Source of the DNA: Conchocele bisecta
Lineage: Eukaryota > Mollusca > Bivalvia > Lucinida > Thyasiridae
NCBI GenBank assembly: GCA_029237695.1
Contig: CM055267.1
Coordinates: 12,179,043-12,243,042 of the forward strand
Direction of reading: 5' to 3'
Length of the DNA stretch: 64,000 bases
Below, piece after piece: positions 37,771-48,835 of the stretch. The translations under genes and the position numbers were made by a program. Numbering within the stretch: position 1 is the stretch's first letter; each line of letters starts with the position of its first letter. Below the pieces are notes generated by a model. It was not told the origin of the DNA. It ran no database searches and was given only the letters and a program-made list of their open reading frames with translations.

Positions 37771-38375
37771 GGTATGTCGGAGTTTTTTTAAAAATTGATA
37801 TTTTTATGGATTGTTTGGTATCAAATTAAAGCTCAGGAATGTAGTTGTACAATGCAAGTTATTCCATCAAGATATATTGATTAGTTAAGAAGTTATTCGA
37901 TTGAAATTGGAGAACTTCGGAAATTTTCTGACCATTTTCTGCCGATTTTGAATTTAAATATTTTGTTTAATGTGTAGTATGGAGTGTTTGGTATCCGATT
38001 AAAGGTATTGAAAAATGCAAAACAATGGAAGTTTTTTAATCAATATATCTTGATTGGTTAAGAAGTTATTCAATTTTTAATTTCGAAAATAAAAAAATAA
38101 ATTTAAAATAAAAATGGTTTTTGAATTTAGCGGATATTTTTTCCGAAAAAGTGTGCAGTATAGAGTGTTTGGTATCAAATTAAAGGTATTGAAGAATGCA
38201 AAACAAGGGAAGTTGTTTCATCAAGATATCTTGATTGGTTAAGAAGTTATTTTAATTTTGAGAAATAATGTAGTGGATATTTTTTCCAAAGCAAAAGTGT
38301 GCATTATGGAGTGTTTGGTATCAAATTAAAGGTATTGCAACCAAAACAATGGAAGTTGTTTAGGAGTTATTCAAT
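37771..38375 (+). repeat. ~170-bp degenerate tandem repeat
   Basis: Four units share GTTTGGTATCAAATTAAAGG, AAAACAATGGAAGTTGTTT and ATATCTTGATTGGTTAAGAA (37795, 37985, 38165, 38310). Confidence 0.8.
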
Positions 38376-38390
38376 TTTTAAAATTTCGGC

Positions 38391-38462
38391 GGGGGGGGGG
38401 GGGGGGGGGGGGGGGGGGGTGGGGGGGGGGGGGGGGGGAGGGGGGGGGGGGGTGGGGGGGGG
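38391..38462 (+). repeat. 72-nt G tract
   Basis: Runs of 29, 18, 13 and 9 G interrupted only by T, A and T. Highly prone to quadruplex formation and to sequencing-length error. Confidence 0.95.
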
Positions 38463-39767
38463 AAGCAATGTTTTTTTGTGCCGAGATCTTAAACCGGATA
38501 ATATACATGCACCACTTGATAGTACGTAGCTCAATTATTTTTTGCACAAAGATGTTCATGTCAAGATTATAATGTGTTAATGAATAGAGCTGTTTGGTGT
38601 GTTTATAACATGTTTTGATTGAAATATCACTAGTTATTCACAAACTGAATATTAATGGCCAAACTAATGAATGGGCCGAATTACAAAAAAACTGTTTATC
38701 TATCCAAATACAAGGTCGGCGGTGGGATTAACTAAGATAGTGCGCTCTCATTTAATTAACCAACAATTATTCAACAGTGGTTCTCATACACGGATTGGTT
38801 GATACTTTGTGTTTAACGGCATATCAACAGCTAAGGTCATTTAAGGCTTGACCAACGGGTCTATCCCGTCCTTAATGTGTCCATAATGAGAGAAATTCCC
38901 AAAACCAGAACTGAATATTTACGTAAGACACACGGCTCGTGTTCCGAACTTCCGGTTTGATATTAGGTTACTAAAAAAAATGCCATCAACTGCGCACAAG
39001 CTAAAAATTCAACAAAGTGTTTTTTGGGGCACAATAATGATTGTTACAGAAACTGTCGATGTCCTAGGATGTCGAATTCAGAGGTTCCTATAAAAATCAC
39101 TGTTCAAATATTTACCTCTTTCTGGCACCAAAAACACGATTTTCCTCTCAGAAATCTCAGCAGCAGACAACAGAATCGTGTAGATGGTGCTTTTTTCTTT
39201 TCGTTGATATGCCCAAATTAAATATTCATCAATAAATGATCGCGTTATCGAAATTAAGCCACACCACCTATCACGTAAAAAATGGCCGCGTCCACAAAAA
39301 AAAGTGAGCGCGCAAGTGATTAGAATGTATTGATTAAAAGTCACCCACATGTTACATATTTAAAAAAACAACAACATTGAATGTCAGAAAATATACATTA
39401 CACAATGTGTGTGTATGTTTTTTATAGAACGCCTGTATTCTCGTGAATATTTACTGGCGTTCTATATTTACAATCGGTCCACGGGCCGAATGGGGTTCCC
39501 TGCGGGAAACTTCGTAAAATGAAAGTGTGCCAATACCAATAAGCTATATGTTCGTTCAATATTGAAACATGCTAATACCACCTGTAAACATTCGATAGGT
39601 TATAAGTATACCAGCCTGACATGGCGTTGTTTACATGCTTTGTTTATGTAAACATTGGTGTATAAACAAACATGGAATTCCTGTAGGTATTTCCCTGTTT
39701 ATTATGGCGCGTCGCTATAGTCATGATCGATATATTGCGATTGACAAAACAGTTTCTCATACTGGAG
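38463..39767. other. no gene seen; short SINE-like fragment and hairpin
   Basis: 38805-38930 is a partial SINE-like copy (TTTAACGGCATATCAACAGC). 39423-39466 is an 11-bp hairpin (TATAGAACGCC / GGCGTTCTATA). Otherwise non-coding. Confidence 0.5.
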
Positions 39768-39870
39768 CAGTGGGTAAACTGGCGGCCAACGGTGGCACTT
39801 GATTTTAATTTTGCACTGCATGCGTTCGATCCTCACTTTGGCCATTATATATATATATATATATATTTTT
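39768..39870 (+). repeat. tRNA-like sequence and (AT)n
   Basis: GGTAAACTGGCGGCCAACGG followed by GCGTTCGATCCTCACTTTGG looks like a tRNA T-arm/B box; 39846-39866 is an AT microsatellite. Probably a tRNA-derived repeat. Confidence 0.45.
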
Positions 39871-40225
39871 TTTAAATATTGTTTTTATGTTTTCTTTTTC
39901 TTTTTAATGAATCTTTATTACATGTAACAACAATTGACATGGTAATTATGAACTACATGCATCCACGTTTATTTATTTATTAGTTTATTATCTGAATTTA
40001 AGTGAGAGGTTTATTTTCGACATGGTGTTCTCCGTAACATATTTGCATTTGTAGTGAGTCGAGCTGGACTTTCACAATAACACACGAATGTGCAGAATCG
40101 CATTTCACAATGATTAGGTTCAAAGTGAAGTGTTTTATAATGTTGTGTAAAAGTAAATGCACGACTGTTTCGGGATGTGTGCGTTACCTCTGGCGCCAAA
40201 ATAGTAAAAGCGAGAGAAAAATGTA

Positions 40226-40298
40226 TTCCTTTGGTAGGATTCGAACTCACGACCGTCCGATCACCAAACAGCAGATCTACCCACTAGAGCACTAAACG
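40226..40298 (-). repeat. tRNA-like sequence
   Basis: On the minus strand TAGTGCTCTAGTGGGTAGAT (A-box-like) leads to GTGAGTTCGAATCCTACCAA (B-box-like) at tRNA spacing. The acceptor stem does not pair convincingly, so a tRNA pseudogene or SINE head is more likely than a gene. Confidence 0.55.
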
Positions 40299-40553
40299 AT
40301 GTTACTATTATTAGCAATTCTATCGAATGTTAATGCGTTTGCGCTGGTATACAAATACCATGTCTACAACACATGACGTAAACTATTTAAAAATAGCACG
40401 TGTTTACAATAATATTTACAATAATAACGCGCCAGCTCAAAGCGGTACACCTCTAGTAAGGCCATAGTGCTATGTTTACCTAGATAGCTGCTCAACGCTG
40501 CGCAAAGGCTATTTATATCTCACCAGCCAACAGTGGTTTCCAGATGGTTAATG

Positions 40554-40676
40554 CTATAAGATATCTAATTCGGCGAGGTGTAGGCGTTACCGTAGGAAAA
40601 CGTCATACAACGCGTGATAGTTTAACTCCGCCTCTCGCCTTTGTGGTATGTCTGAAAATCTGACTTTTCGGGCCCA
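40554..40676 (+). repeat. ~120-bp direct repeat, copy 1
   Basis: TTCGGCGAGGTGTAGGCGTT through GACTTTTCGG, repeated at 42823-42955. It contains GCGTGATAGTTTA, also found twice at the left side of the Polinton (55.46 and 55.66 kb). Confidence 0.85.
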
Positions 40677-42822
40677 ACAATCGGTGCCCTGGTACCGAAT
40701 TTAGAAGGAGGGGCATATCCAATTACTGATAGCGTCCCTAGCCTGTCAGTTATACACTGGCTTTATAAATAGAACACATAAACAGCAGCACATGTTTGTC
40801 GTCTGCTCCCAACAGTGAGGGGGCTGCTGGATAGCCAGTGTAGGTGTTTCTGTACTGACCAGTATCTAGATATATGGTATGTAGGTTTGTTATCAAGTTT
40901 GTGGTCCCATAAAACACACAAATGATACAGTGTATACCAGTCCCTCTAATAGTATTTGTATGTTTTATTTGTGCAGGAAAATGATTGAGCATTTACTCAA
41001 AGTGTTAAACATTATATAGTATTTTTCTGCTAACTATCAAAGCAATGATTATTATTATTATTATTATTATTAAATATTTATTTTCCCCGTAATAGGTTTG
41101 TGGTGGGTCGGGGCCATCCCCCACAAACCGTACATAATAATATACATGCAATAATCAGGTACAACTACAAAATATACAATTACAGATATTCACCCCCTTT
41201 TACTCTTGCAGTACTGGGTAGAAATCACTGTTCTAGTATTTTTTAAAGACTTCATGGTTGAGTGGTACATTAGAATCGTCACTAATGAGAGACCTGAATT
41301 TTGATAAAAACTTGCCCATGTTATTAAAATAAAACAGTAATACTTATAATATACCCGCAGATGACAATGTCACTGTCCAGCACTGCAAGAGCCAAAGTTT
41401 GATTTAGCATATGTAATGCATGTAATTGATTGTAATTTTTTTTGTATGTTATCATTCATATTACCCATGATCCGAAGTGAAGTTCAATCCTACTGCGCAT
41501 CTACATGCTTAAACCATGTGTTAACCCTTTCAACACTACAGCCATTTAGGTGTTTTTAAACAGTGCAGACTAAGACAAGCTTATGATTATTTTGATGCTA
41601 TTATAGAAATAGAAGGAAATGAAATTGAATGAAACAGCTTTCCATGTGTCACACAATGACAAAATGGGGCTTATTGAGTTGTTGACCAGTTTAACTCGCA
41701 TTCAGATAGCACATGACTACAGCATAATGCAGTTTACATCATTAATTAGAGCCATCATGAATGACTACCAAACTAAACAGTGTAGATCCTGATGAGGTTG
41801 CGAGGATGCACCAGCTGATCCGGGGATATGCATGTCGTAACGTGTCCACGTGTCCATTTACTTAGAGTGTGTCACATACATATTGTGAAACCTATGTTGT
41901 ACTTCTGGACCTGCAGATGAACAAGGTTCCTATCTCCGATGTATTTTGTAAGTACATGTTGTAACCAATATTTCAGAATATGTGTTTGTAATAAGTCGGT
42001 ATTTGATAAAAATGTGTAACTGTGTCATGTCATTCCACAGATAACCGTCCCAGTTAGACTGCATTTCTGCAGATATACTGTATACTATAATTATGCTGAC
42101 AGCTAATTAGAGACCAGTGTTGAAATAGCCATACTGGTTTGTGTTAGGATACGGGAAATAAAGCTGAATTCAAGTAGGTATGTGAATTCCAGATCAGACT
42201 GCACATCCATACTGTTTTGTGAATGTGCATATTAACCTGAGTTTATACGGTTTATAATTAGTATGTACACTGCATTTTCACAGCCACTGTATCAAGTTGC
42301 TAGGCGACATATTTCTCTTGCTGGTCTATTAAACCATGGTTTGGTTTCATTCACTTTGTTATGTGCATACCAGACACATATTTAATTTGATATTACTGTC
42401 CAAAATCAAAGTTGTGCGGCTGGCACACTGTCTGATGTTGACTATCTAAACACCATACAGGCAGTTACAGCTGTTAGCGTTATCTCTAAACACGTGGGAT
42501 TGTTTACAATGTCGGGTCATGAACTCAGCTCTATGAATGAATTACATATGTAACAGCTACGCTCCGCCCGGCAAGTTTGAATCAGTTGTCAGTTGAGTAC
42601 ATTGTATTACTTCAAAAGCACATTTACATTTGTTTTCTTCAATCCGAATTTTTCAAAACCTTTCATAGTTGTATTATCTATGCCTGTGTGAAATAGTGTA
42701 ATTATTTGTTTAATGGTATTTCTAAAATATCTCTGTGTCTCTGAAGTGAAGCATGCATAAAATTATCAAAAAGCCTGCCCAGCGCCATCTGGTGGCTTTT
42801 ATATCCCAGTTGGGCCTTTAAT
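40677..42822. other. no gene seen
   Basis: Non-coding. 41046-41074 is an (ATT)n microsatellite; 41095-41131 a hairpin with GGTTTGTGG/CCACAAACC arms. The remainder shows no coding signal. Confidence 0.5.
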
Positions 42823-42955
42823 GCTACAAGATATCTAGTTCGGCGAGGTGTAGGCGTTACCGTAGGAAAACGTCATACAACGCGTGATAGTTTAACTCCA
42901 CCTCTCGCCGTTGTGGTATGTCTGAAAATCCGCCGCTGACTTTTCGGCTGACTTT
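42823..42955 (+). repeat. ~120-bp direct repeat, copy 2
   Basis: Near-identical to 40554-40676 with a short insertion (CCGCCG) before CTGACTTTTCGG. Confidence 0.85.
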
Positions 42956-43189
42956 GCTGAAAAGACAGCGAGGACAGGTAGACATCGAAAAAGAGGCACG
43001 AGACCGATTTCTCATCGGGGAGTCGTAGCTGTAATATGCAATGTAGTAAGGAGTATGGTGGGCTAATGAATAAAATGAAAACATAAAACACAATAGTCCA
43101 TATATAGAACCCAGTAAAACAAATATATATAAACACATCGGTCTACACAAAAAGTGGAGTATGTTCTCAAAATGAAAACATATATAGAT

Positions 43190-44382
43190 ATATTGGTCTG
43201 CTGATTTATGCTGAATACTGGTTCATGTAGGTCCTTGTACAGTCCACCGAACCGTGAATATACAGCAGTGGGCCATATATGTTGATTCTTACTGGATATA
43301 TGGTTCATGTAGGTTCTGGTACAGTCCACATGTATATGTGTATAGGTCCTAGTGTGCTATAGCTGGTGATTCTTACTGGATATCTCGTTCATGTAAGTCC
43401 TGGTACAGCCCACATATCTATGTCTATGTGTATAGATCCCAGTGGGCTATTACTGGTGATTCTTACTGGATATCGGGTTCATATAGGTCCCGGTACAGTC
43501 GACATGTCTGTATGTATAGATCCTATAGTAGGTTATAGATGGTGATGCTTACTGGATATCTGGTTCATGTAGGTCCCGGTACAGTCCAAATGTTTGTGTG
43601 CATAGATCCTAGTTGGCTATAGTTGGTGATGTTTACTGGATATCTCGTTCATATAGGTCCCGGTACAGTCCATATGTCTATGTGTATATATCCTAGTGGG
43701 CTATAGCTGGTGATTCTTACTGGATATCTAATTCATGTAGGTCCTGGTACAGTCAACATGTCTATGTGTATAGATCCTAGTTGGCTATAGCTGATGATTC
43801 TTACTGGATATCGGGTTAATGTAGGTCCTGGTACAGTCCACATGTCTGTATGTATAGATGCTAGTGCACTATAGCTGATGATGCTTACTGGATATCTGGT
43901 TCATGTAGGTCCCGGTACAGTCCACATGTATATGTCTATATATTCTAGTTGGCTATAGCTAATGATTCTTACTGGATATCTCGTTCATGTAGGTCCTGGT
44001 ACAGTCCGCATGTCTATGTGTATATATGCTAGTGGGCCGTAACTCGTGATTCTTACTGGATATCACCGTTCAATGTTAGGTCACCCGGTTACATAAAGGT
44101 TCCATAATGTCTATGTGTCATAGATCCTAGTGGGCATAGCGATTCTACTGGATCTCGTTCATGAGGTCCTGGTACATCAACATGTCATGTATATAGTTGG
44201 CTATAGCGTGACTATCGGATATCGGGTTCATGTAGGTCCTGGTACAGTCCACATGTCTGTCTGTATAGATGCTAGTGGACTATAGCTGATGATGATTACT
44301 GGATATCTGGTTCATGTAGGTCCCGGTACAGTCCAAATGTCTATGTGTATATATTCTAGTTGGCTATAGCTGGTGATTCTTA
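43190..44382 (+). repeat. 84-bp satellite, subfamily B
   Basis: About 14 units. Landmarks: GGTTCATGTAGGTCCTGGTA, CAGTCCACATGTCTATGTGT, ATAGATCCTAGTGGGCTATA and GGTGATTCTTACTGGATATC. Period 84 bp. Units between about 44056 and 44222 are riddled with 1-5 bp indels absent from their neighbours. Confidence 0.92.
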
Positions 44383-44940
44383 CTGTATACACAGACAGGG
44401 GGCTGTACAGGGGGTTGTACAGGGGGCTGTACATGGACCTATGTGAACCTGATATCCAGATGTTATCAACAGTAATGGCCACCTGCGATCTGTATACACA
44501 GACAGGGGGCTGTACAGGGGACTGTACATGGACCTATGTGAACCAGATATCCAGATGGTATCACCAGTAATGGCCACCAGGGATCTATATACACATACAG
44601 GGGGCTGTACAGGGACCTACGTGAACCAGATATCCAGTTGGTATCAACAGTAATGGCCACCTGCGATCTGTATACACAGACAGGGGGCTATACAGGGGGC
44701 TGTGCATGGACCTATGTGAACCAGATATCCAGATGGTATCACCATTAAAGGCCACCTGGGATCTGTATACATACAGAGGGCTGTACAGGGACCTACGTGA
44801 ACCAGATATCCAGATGGTATCACCAGTAATGGCCACCTAGGATCTGTATACAGACCGAGGGTTATACAGGGACCTACATGAACCAGATATCCAGATGGTA
44901 TCACCAGTAATGGCCACCTGGATCTGTATACACATATAGG
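44383..44940 (-). repeat. 84-bp satellite, subfamily C, opposite orientation
   Basis: About six units. Read on the minus strand they give GGATATCTGGTTCACGTAGG and TCCCTGTACA, close to subfamily B, and AGGTGGCCATTACTGGTGAT, close to subfamily A. Some units carry an extra 10-11 bp duplication of GGGGGCTGTACA. A remnant unit lies at 45345-45391. Confidence 0.9.
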
Positions 44941-45895
44941 GCAGGCCCGTACGCAGAGGGCGTGCGAAGGGTGCGTACGCACACCCCCCTAACCATTTCA
45001 CTCTTAACCCGCAGGCCTGTATAGTGGTATTGGCAAACAGTGTAGATCCAGATGAGCCGGCTCGTAACGAGCCGTCTCATCAGGATCTGCACTTTTTGCA
45101 ATTCATTTTCATAATTTTGAGAACAAAAACACCCCATGTTCATATATAAATGGACTGGTCTGAACATCATTTTGTGATCATTTAGATTGGTTGCAAAATT
45201 AACAAATCAAAATCCATTCCAGTTATTTAGGGATGAAAGGGTTAATCTGCCGAGGTCTGTCCATCGATGTGCAAAAACAATGTGTAGTCCTTCGCGCCGT
45301 CGATAACGCACTCCCCTAAAACAATTCCTCCGTATGGGCCTGCAGGGGGGCTGTACAGGGACCAACGTGAACCAGATATCCAGATGGTATCCAAATTGCT
45401 GATGCATAGCTGCGTAATGTGAACATGTGCTCCTGGTAAAATTACAATATATTACAAACAATATAGTTCAAGCTGCACTCAAAAATCTCATAACGTAAAA
45501 TTTACCACGTGGTCCGACCGTACACCTTCTGCTTATGCAGCAGGTTACCACTTACCAGGTTTTTCCAAATGCCGAGTTTTCACTTTTATGAATCTGGACA
45601 ACGTCCGCTGTTCATATTCACATATGAACGCATTCGCTTGTCGAATTGAATACTCGCCGGAAAAATAAAGCGTATTGGTAGCAGCAACGCATGCCGCCAT
45701 TATTGTAGTTGTTGTATAAATGACAGACGATAATAAGTTGCTGGAGGTCAATTTATGAGTCCAAAAATAGGTAAACCATGTGTATTATCATAGCATAGCC
45801 TCGTTTTCGTGTATAATGAATACATAATGGAGTGCACGTGCATGCATGTCGCAATAATAGTGTATCTTGGTGCTCAAATAGACAAGCAGTGTCTG
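44941..45895. other. no gene seen; hairpin and satellite remnant
   Basis: 45044-45088 is a palindrome (AGATCCAGATGAGCCGGCTC arm, TAA loop). 45345-45391 is a single subfamily C unit. No coding signal. Confidence 0.55.
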
Positions 45896-45978
45896 GCTCA
45901 GTGGTATCGAAGCCGATGAATGTCCATGCTTTTGCAGAACTTTTGTTCTATCTGGTCGAGAGTTCGAACCTCACAAAA
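45886..45978 (+). repeat. tRNA-like sequence
   Basis: GTCTGGCTCAGTGGTATCGA (A-box-like) and GTCGAGAGTTCGAACCTCAC (B-box-like) at slightly long spacing, as in a tRNA-derived repeat. Confidence 0.5.
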
Positions 45979-46307
45979 ACACTTATTTTGTCGATAGTAT
46001 TGTGTTATTTTTATGATTGGTTGATGGAGAGGGAAATATGTGTAACGGCGATGGTTATCACTGTTGCTGTATGACCTCAATGTGACATTATCGCAGAGAA
46101 CATATTTCCAGATCCTTCATGTACTGTAGGCATGACAAATGATTGACAAAAATGAAATGTGCATTTAGTTATTAGTTTTCTTCACAGTGAGACTATAACT
46201 TTCTACATGTAAACTATCTCATGCAGACGTTAATGTAATTTGTAAGAGCAACACATTTAAAAAATAAATAATAAAATATAAACAAATACAAATATATCTA
46301 TGTATGA

Positions 46308-46384
46308 AAAGCTAAGATTCGAACTCACTATACCTACAACATAGAGATCCGCTCTAACCCCTGGACTACATAACACTTGGTGAC
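46308..46384 (-). repeat. tRNA-like sequence
   Basis: On the minus strand GTAGTCCAGGGGTTAGAGCG and GTGAGTTCGAATCTTAGC match A- and B-box patterns. The ends do not pair well; probably a tRNA pseudogene or SINE head. Confidence 0.55.
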
Positions 46385-47748
46385 AAATCTCAAAATCACT
46401 ATTGAAAAGGAATGCAGGCACGGGTATATTTACCTGTCTCACCTGTTCTGTGTTTTGTTACATAGGGTATACACCTATGTATAGGGATCGTCTCCGAAAG
46501 TTAGCCACGCCCCAGACCCCCCTCGATGCGGTGGTAGGTAGTGATATCTTGGAGTAACCATAACAACAAAAGCATTATCAACAAAATGCATTGTGTTACT
46601 CAACGAACTTTAACTGTCATACGCAACCGCTAATTGAAAATAATATTATGAAAAACTACTTGCACTGCACAATATCAACAACGGATGTTCTACGTACAAA
46701 AATACATCGGATTATTTTGTTGCGCGTGATTTGCCCCCATTTGCGGTCATCGCTAAATTTAGTAACAGAGTTAAACTCCCCTCCGAATATCTCTCCGAAA
46801 CAAGCGACGGCGGATTTTAATTTAGAACACACAAACTACATCAAGTTTTGACCTTCCGACAGCCTATTTTTAAACTCACCCGACACCTGTGCGAAACAAA
46901 ACTGGCACGTGTAAGTCTAACTGATGTTTAATCCTCATTCTCTCTCTCTATCGATGGATTTACAGCGGATTTTAGTGACATTCCCGAATTCGGCATGATT
47001 GACATTTGTCTATGGTGGCCAATACACGCCAACATGAGTGTCAATTCTACGTTCAGGGAAGGGGATCAATAAGTTAGTATTTAAGGTGAAAACTTACAGT
47101 CAGGGAACAAATTAATGACAGTATAACACATCCAGCGTATATTAATACCCATATTAATGCAAGTACTGAAATACGACAACAAAAAATCTAACAAGTTTGG
47201 GCTTCCATACATTGAAAATTTTGTCAGCGGTTTCCCCAATGACGTCATTTGTATGTTTTAATATACTCGATCCGGGGCCAACTATTTCATTCACAAAACA
47301 GAAGTAAACTTAGCGATGTACCGATAAGGCATTTTCAGGCGCAACACCGCTTCCGTGGCGGAATTATTGTAACTATTGCTCTTCAATCAGTTTTCAATAT
47401 ATCTATAATGATCATAGATATCTGGAATCTGCATACTTGAATTGATGACGTCTTGTATATGTGTTACCGTATCTTTCTGATATTGCTATGCATAATCTGT
47501 AATGTTGTTGAATGTTTTGGTACATACTGTAGCAGTGCATACTGTACTTCAATTTGTGCCATATCAATAGTTTACCCCTTAACCATGAAAACCCTGAAAA
47601 AGAAAATTGCCGTCTGCTCATTTTGTATATTTTAATCTCTTTAAAAACCTGTTTTGGCAGCGCAGTAGAATCGTCTCAGTATGTTTTTGAGGAGAAAATA
47701 TAAAAATATTTAAAACAGCAGACGACAATTGTCGTTTCCAGCGCTTTA
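46385..47748. other. no gene seen
   Basis: Non-coding; no open frame with a recognisable domain. Confidence 0.5.
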
Positions 47749-47751
47749 AAG

Positions 47752-48173
47752 GTACATGCCCATTCAGTAAGCCCAAAATGTCATTTATAGGAATTAAATA
47801 AGTGTATAACTGATAGTGACGCGCGGTGGTATCAGGCTATTTTCATATGCAAATGAGGCATGATATTTTTTAATTATTTATACTAAAGAAATGCGTCACC
47901 TGAACAAATAATATTTTCGACAGATTTTAAAGTATGATCATTGCACATCATAAATACAGAGATTAAATAGTAATGTCCGTTAACATTTTAAGCAAACACG
48001 GTTATCGCCCCTGATATCAGTGTGTAAATTTACGTCTGATATAAAATGTATAATAATGCCAATCAGTACGTGGGATAATGGCGCATGAATGTTTATTTTG
48101 CCAAGAAATGTCTCAGATGATGTCTCTGATGTAAAGAACATTTTGTACCTACTGAGTGCGCATGTACCTTTAA
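47752..48173 (-). mobile_element. TTAA-target MITE family 1, reverse orientation, both ends present
   Basis: AGGTACATGCCCATTCAGTA follows TTTAA on the left and TACTGAGTGCGCATGTACCT precedes TTAA on the right, so both target copies are visible. The interior has lost ~80 bp relative to the 296-798 copy. Confidence 0.87.
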
Positions 48174-48835
48174 GGGTAAATGAAACTGCAACACCAACAA
48201 TCAATTAATCAATCAATTTAATTTAATCTTGTAGTACCCTATGTTCAGTACTTTCAGTACTTTGATTTATCACCGGTTTGTTTGTAAACAAGTATCAAGT
48301 TATCGTCTGCGGACTTTTTATAGTTCAATGAACGTGGCCGCCGCCTCGTACACAATAAACACGCCCATAACTCCGCCCCCTACATGAGCCGGATACTATC
48401 TAGAATTAATCTTTCCAGATATGCACATTAGAAACCGGAAATCCCGAGTAGTGCGAACAGTGACAAAAACAAGGAAGTAAACACAAAAATTAGCTATTTC
48501 ACTAATAAAATCACAGTATTTCACTATTTTTATCTTACTGTATCTTACTGTATCCAACGTCGGTGGTAAGCCTTTCACTTCTTAGACGTATCTTTTATTA
48601 TGTTCTTAGCACATTGGTTTTGTTACATTTAAAACTATTACATGTATAATGATAAATTGTTTCAGTAGTAACAATTAAGTTATTTATCATGTATTTTATA
48701 CATTACATTAGTTTATGGGTATTTGCAGGAATAAAATAGCCCAACAAATCCAGTCTGCTGAATTTAAAGTTTGAAACTGAAAGTGAAATTGAAAATGCTT
48801 CGGTCATTGTTTATCAAAACAGTTTATATCATTTT
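48174..48835. other. no gene seen
   Basis: Non-coding spacer with a short AATC run at 48198-48218. Confidence 0.5.

Noticed and set aside
40226..40298. Functional tRNA gene
   Set aside because: A- and B-box-like patterns are present but the acceptor stem does not pair convincingly; the same applies at 46308-46384.
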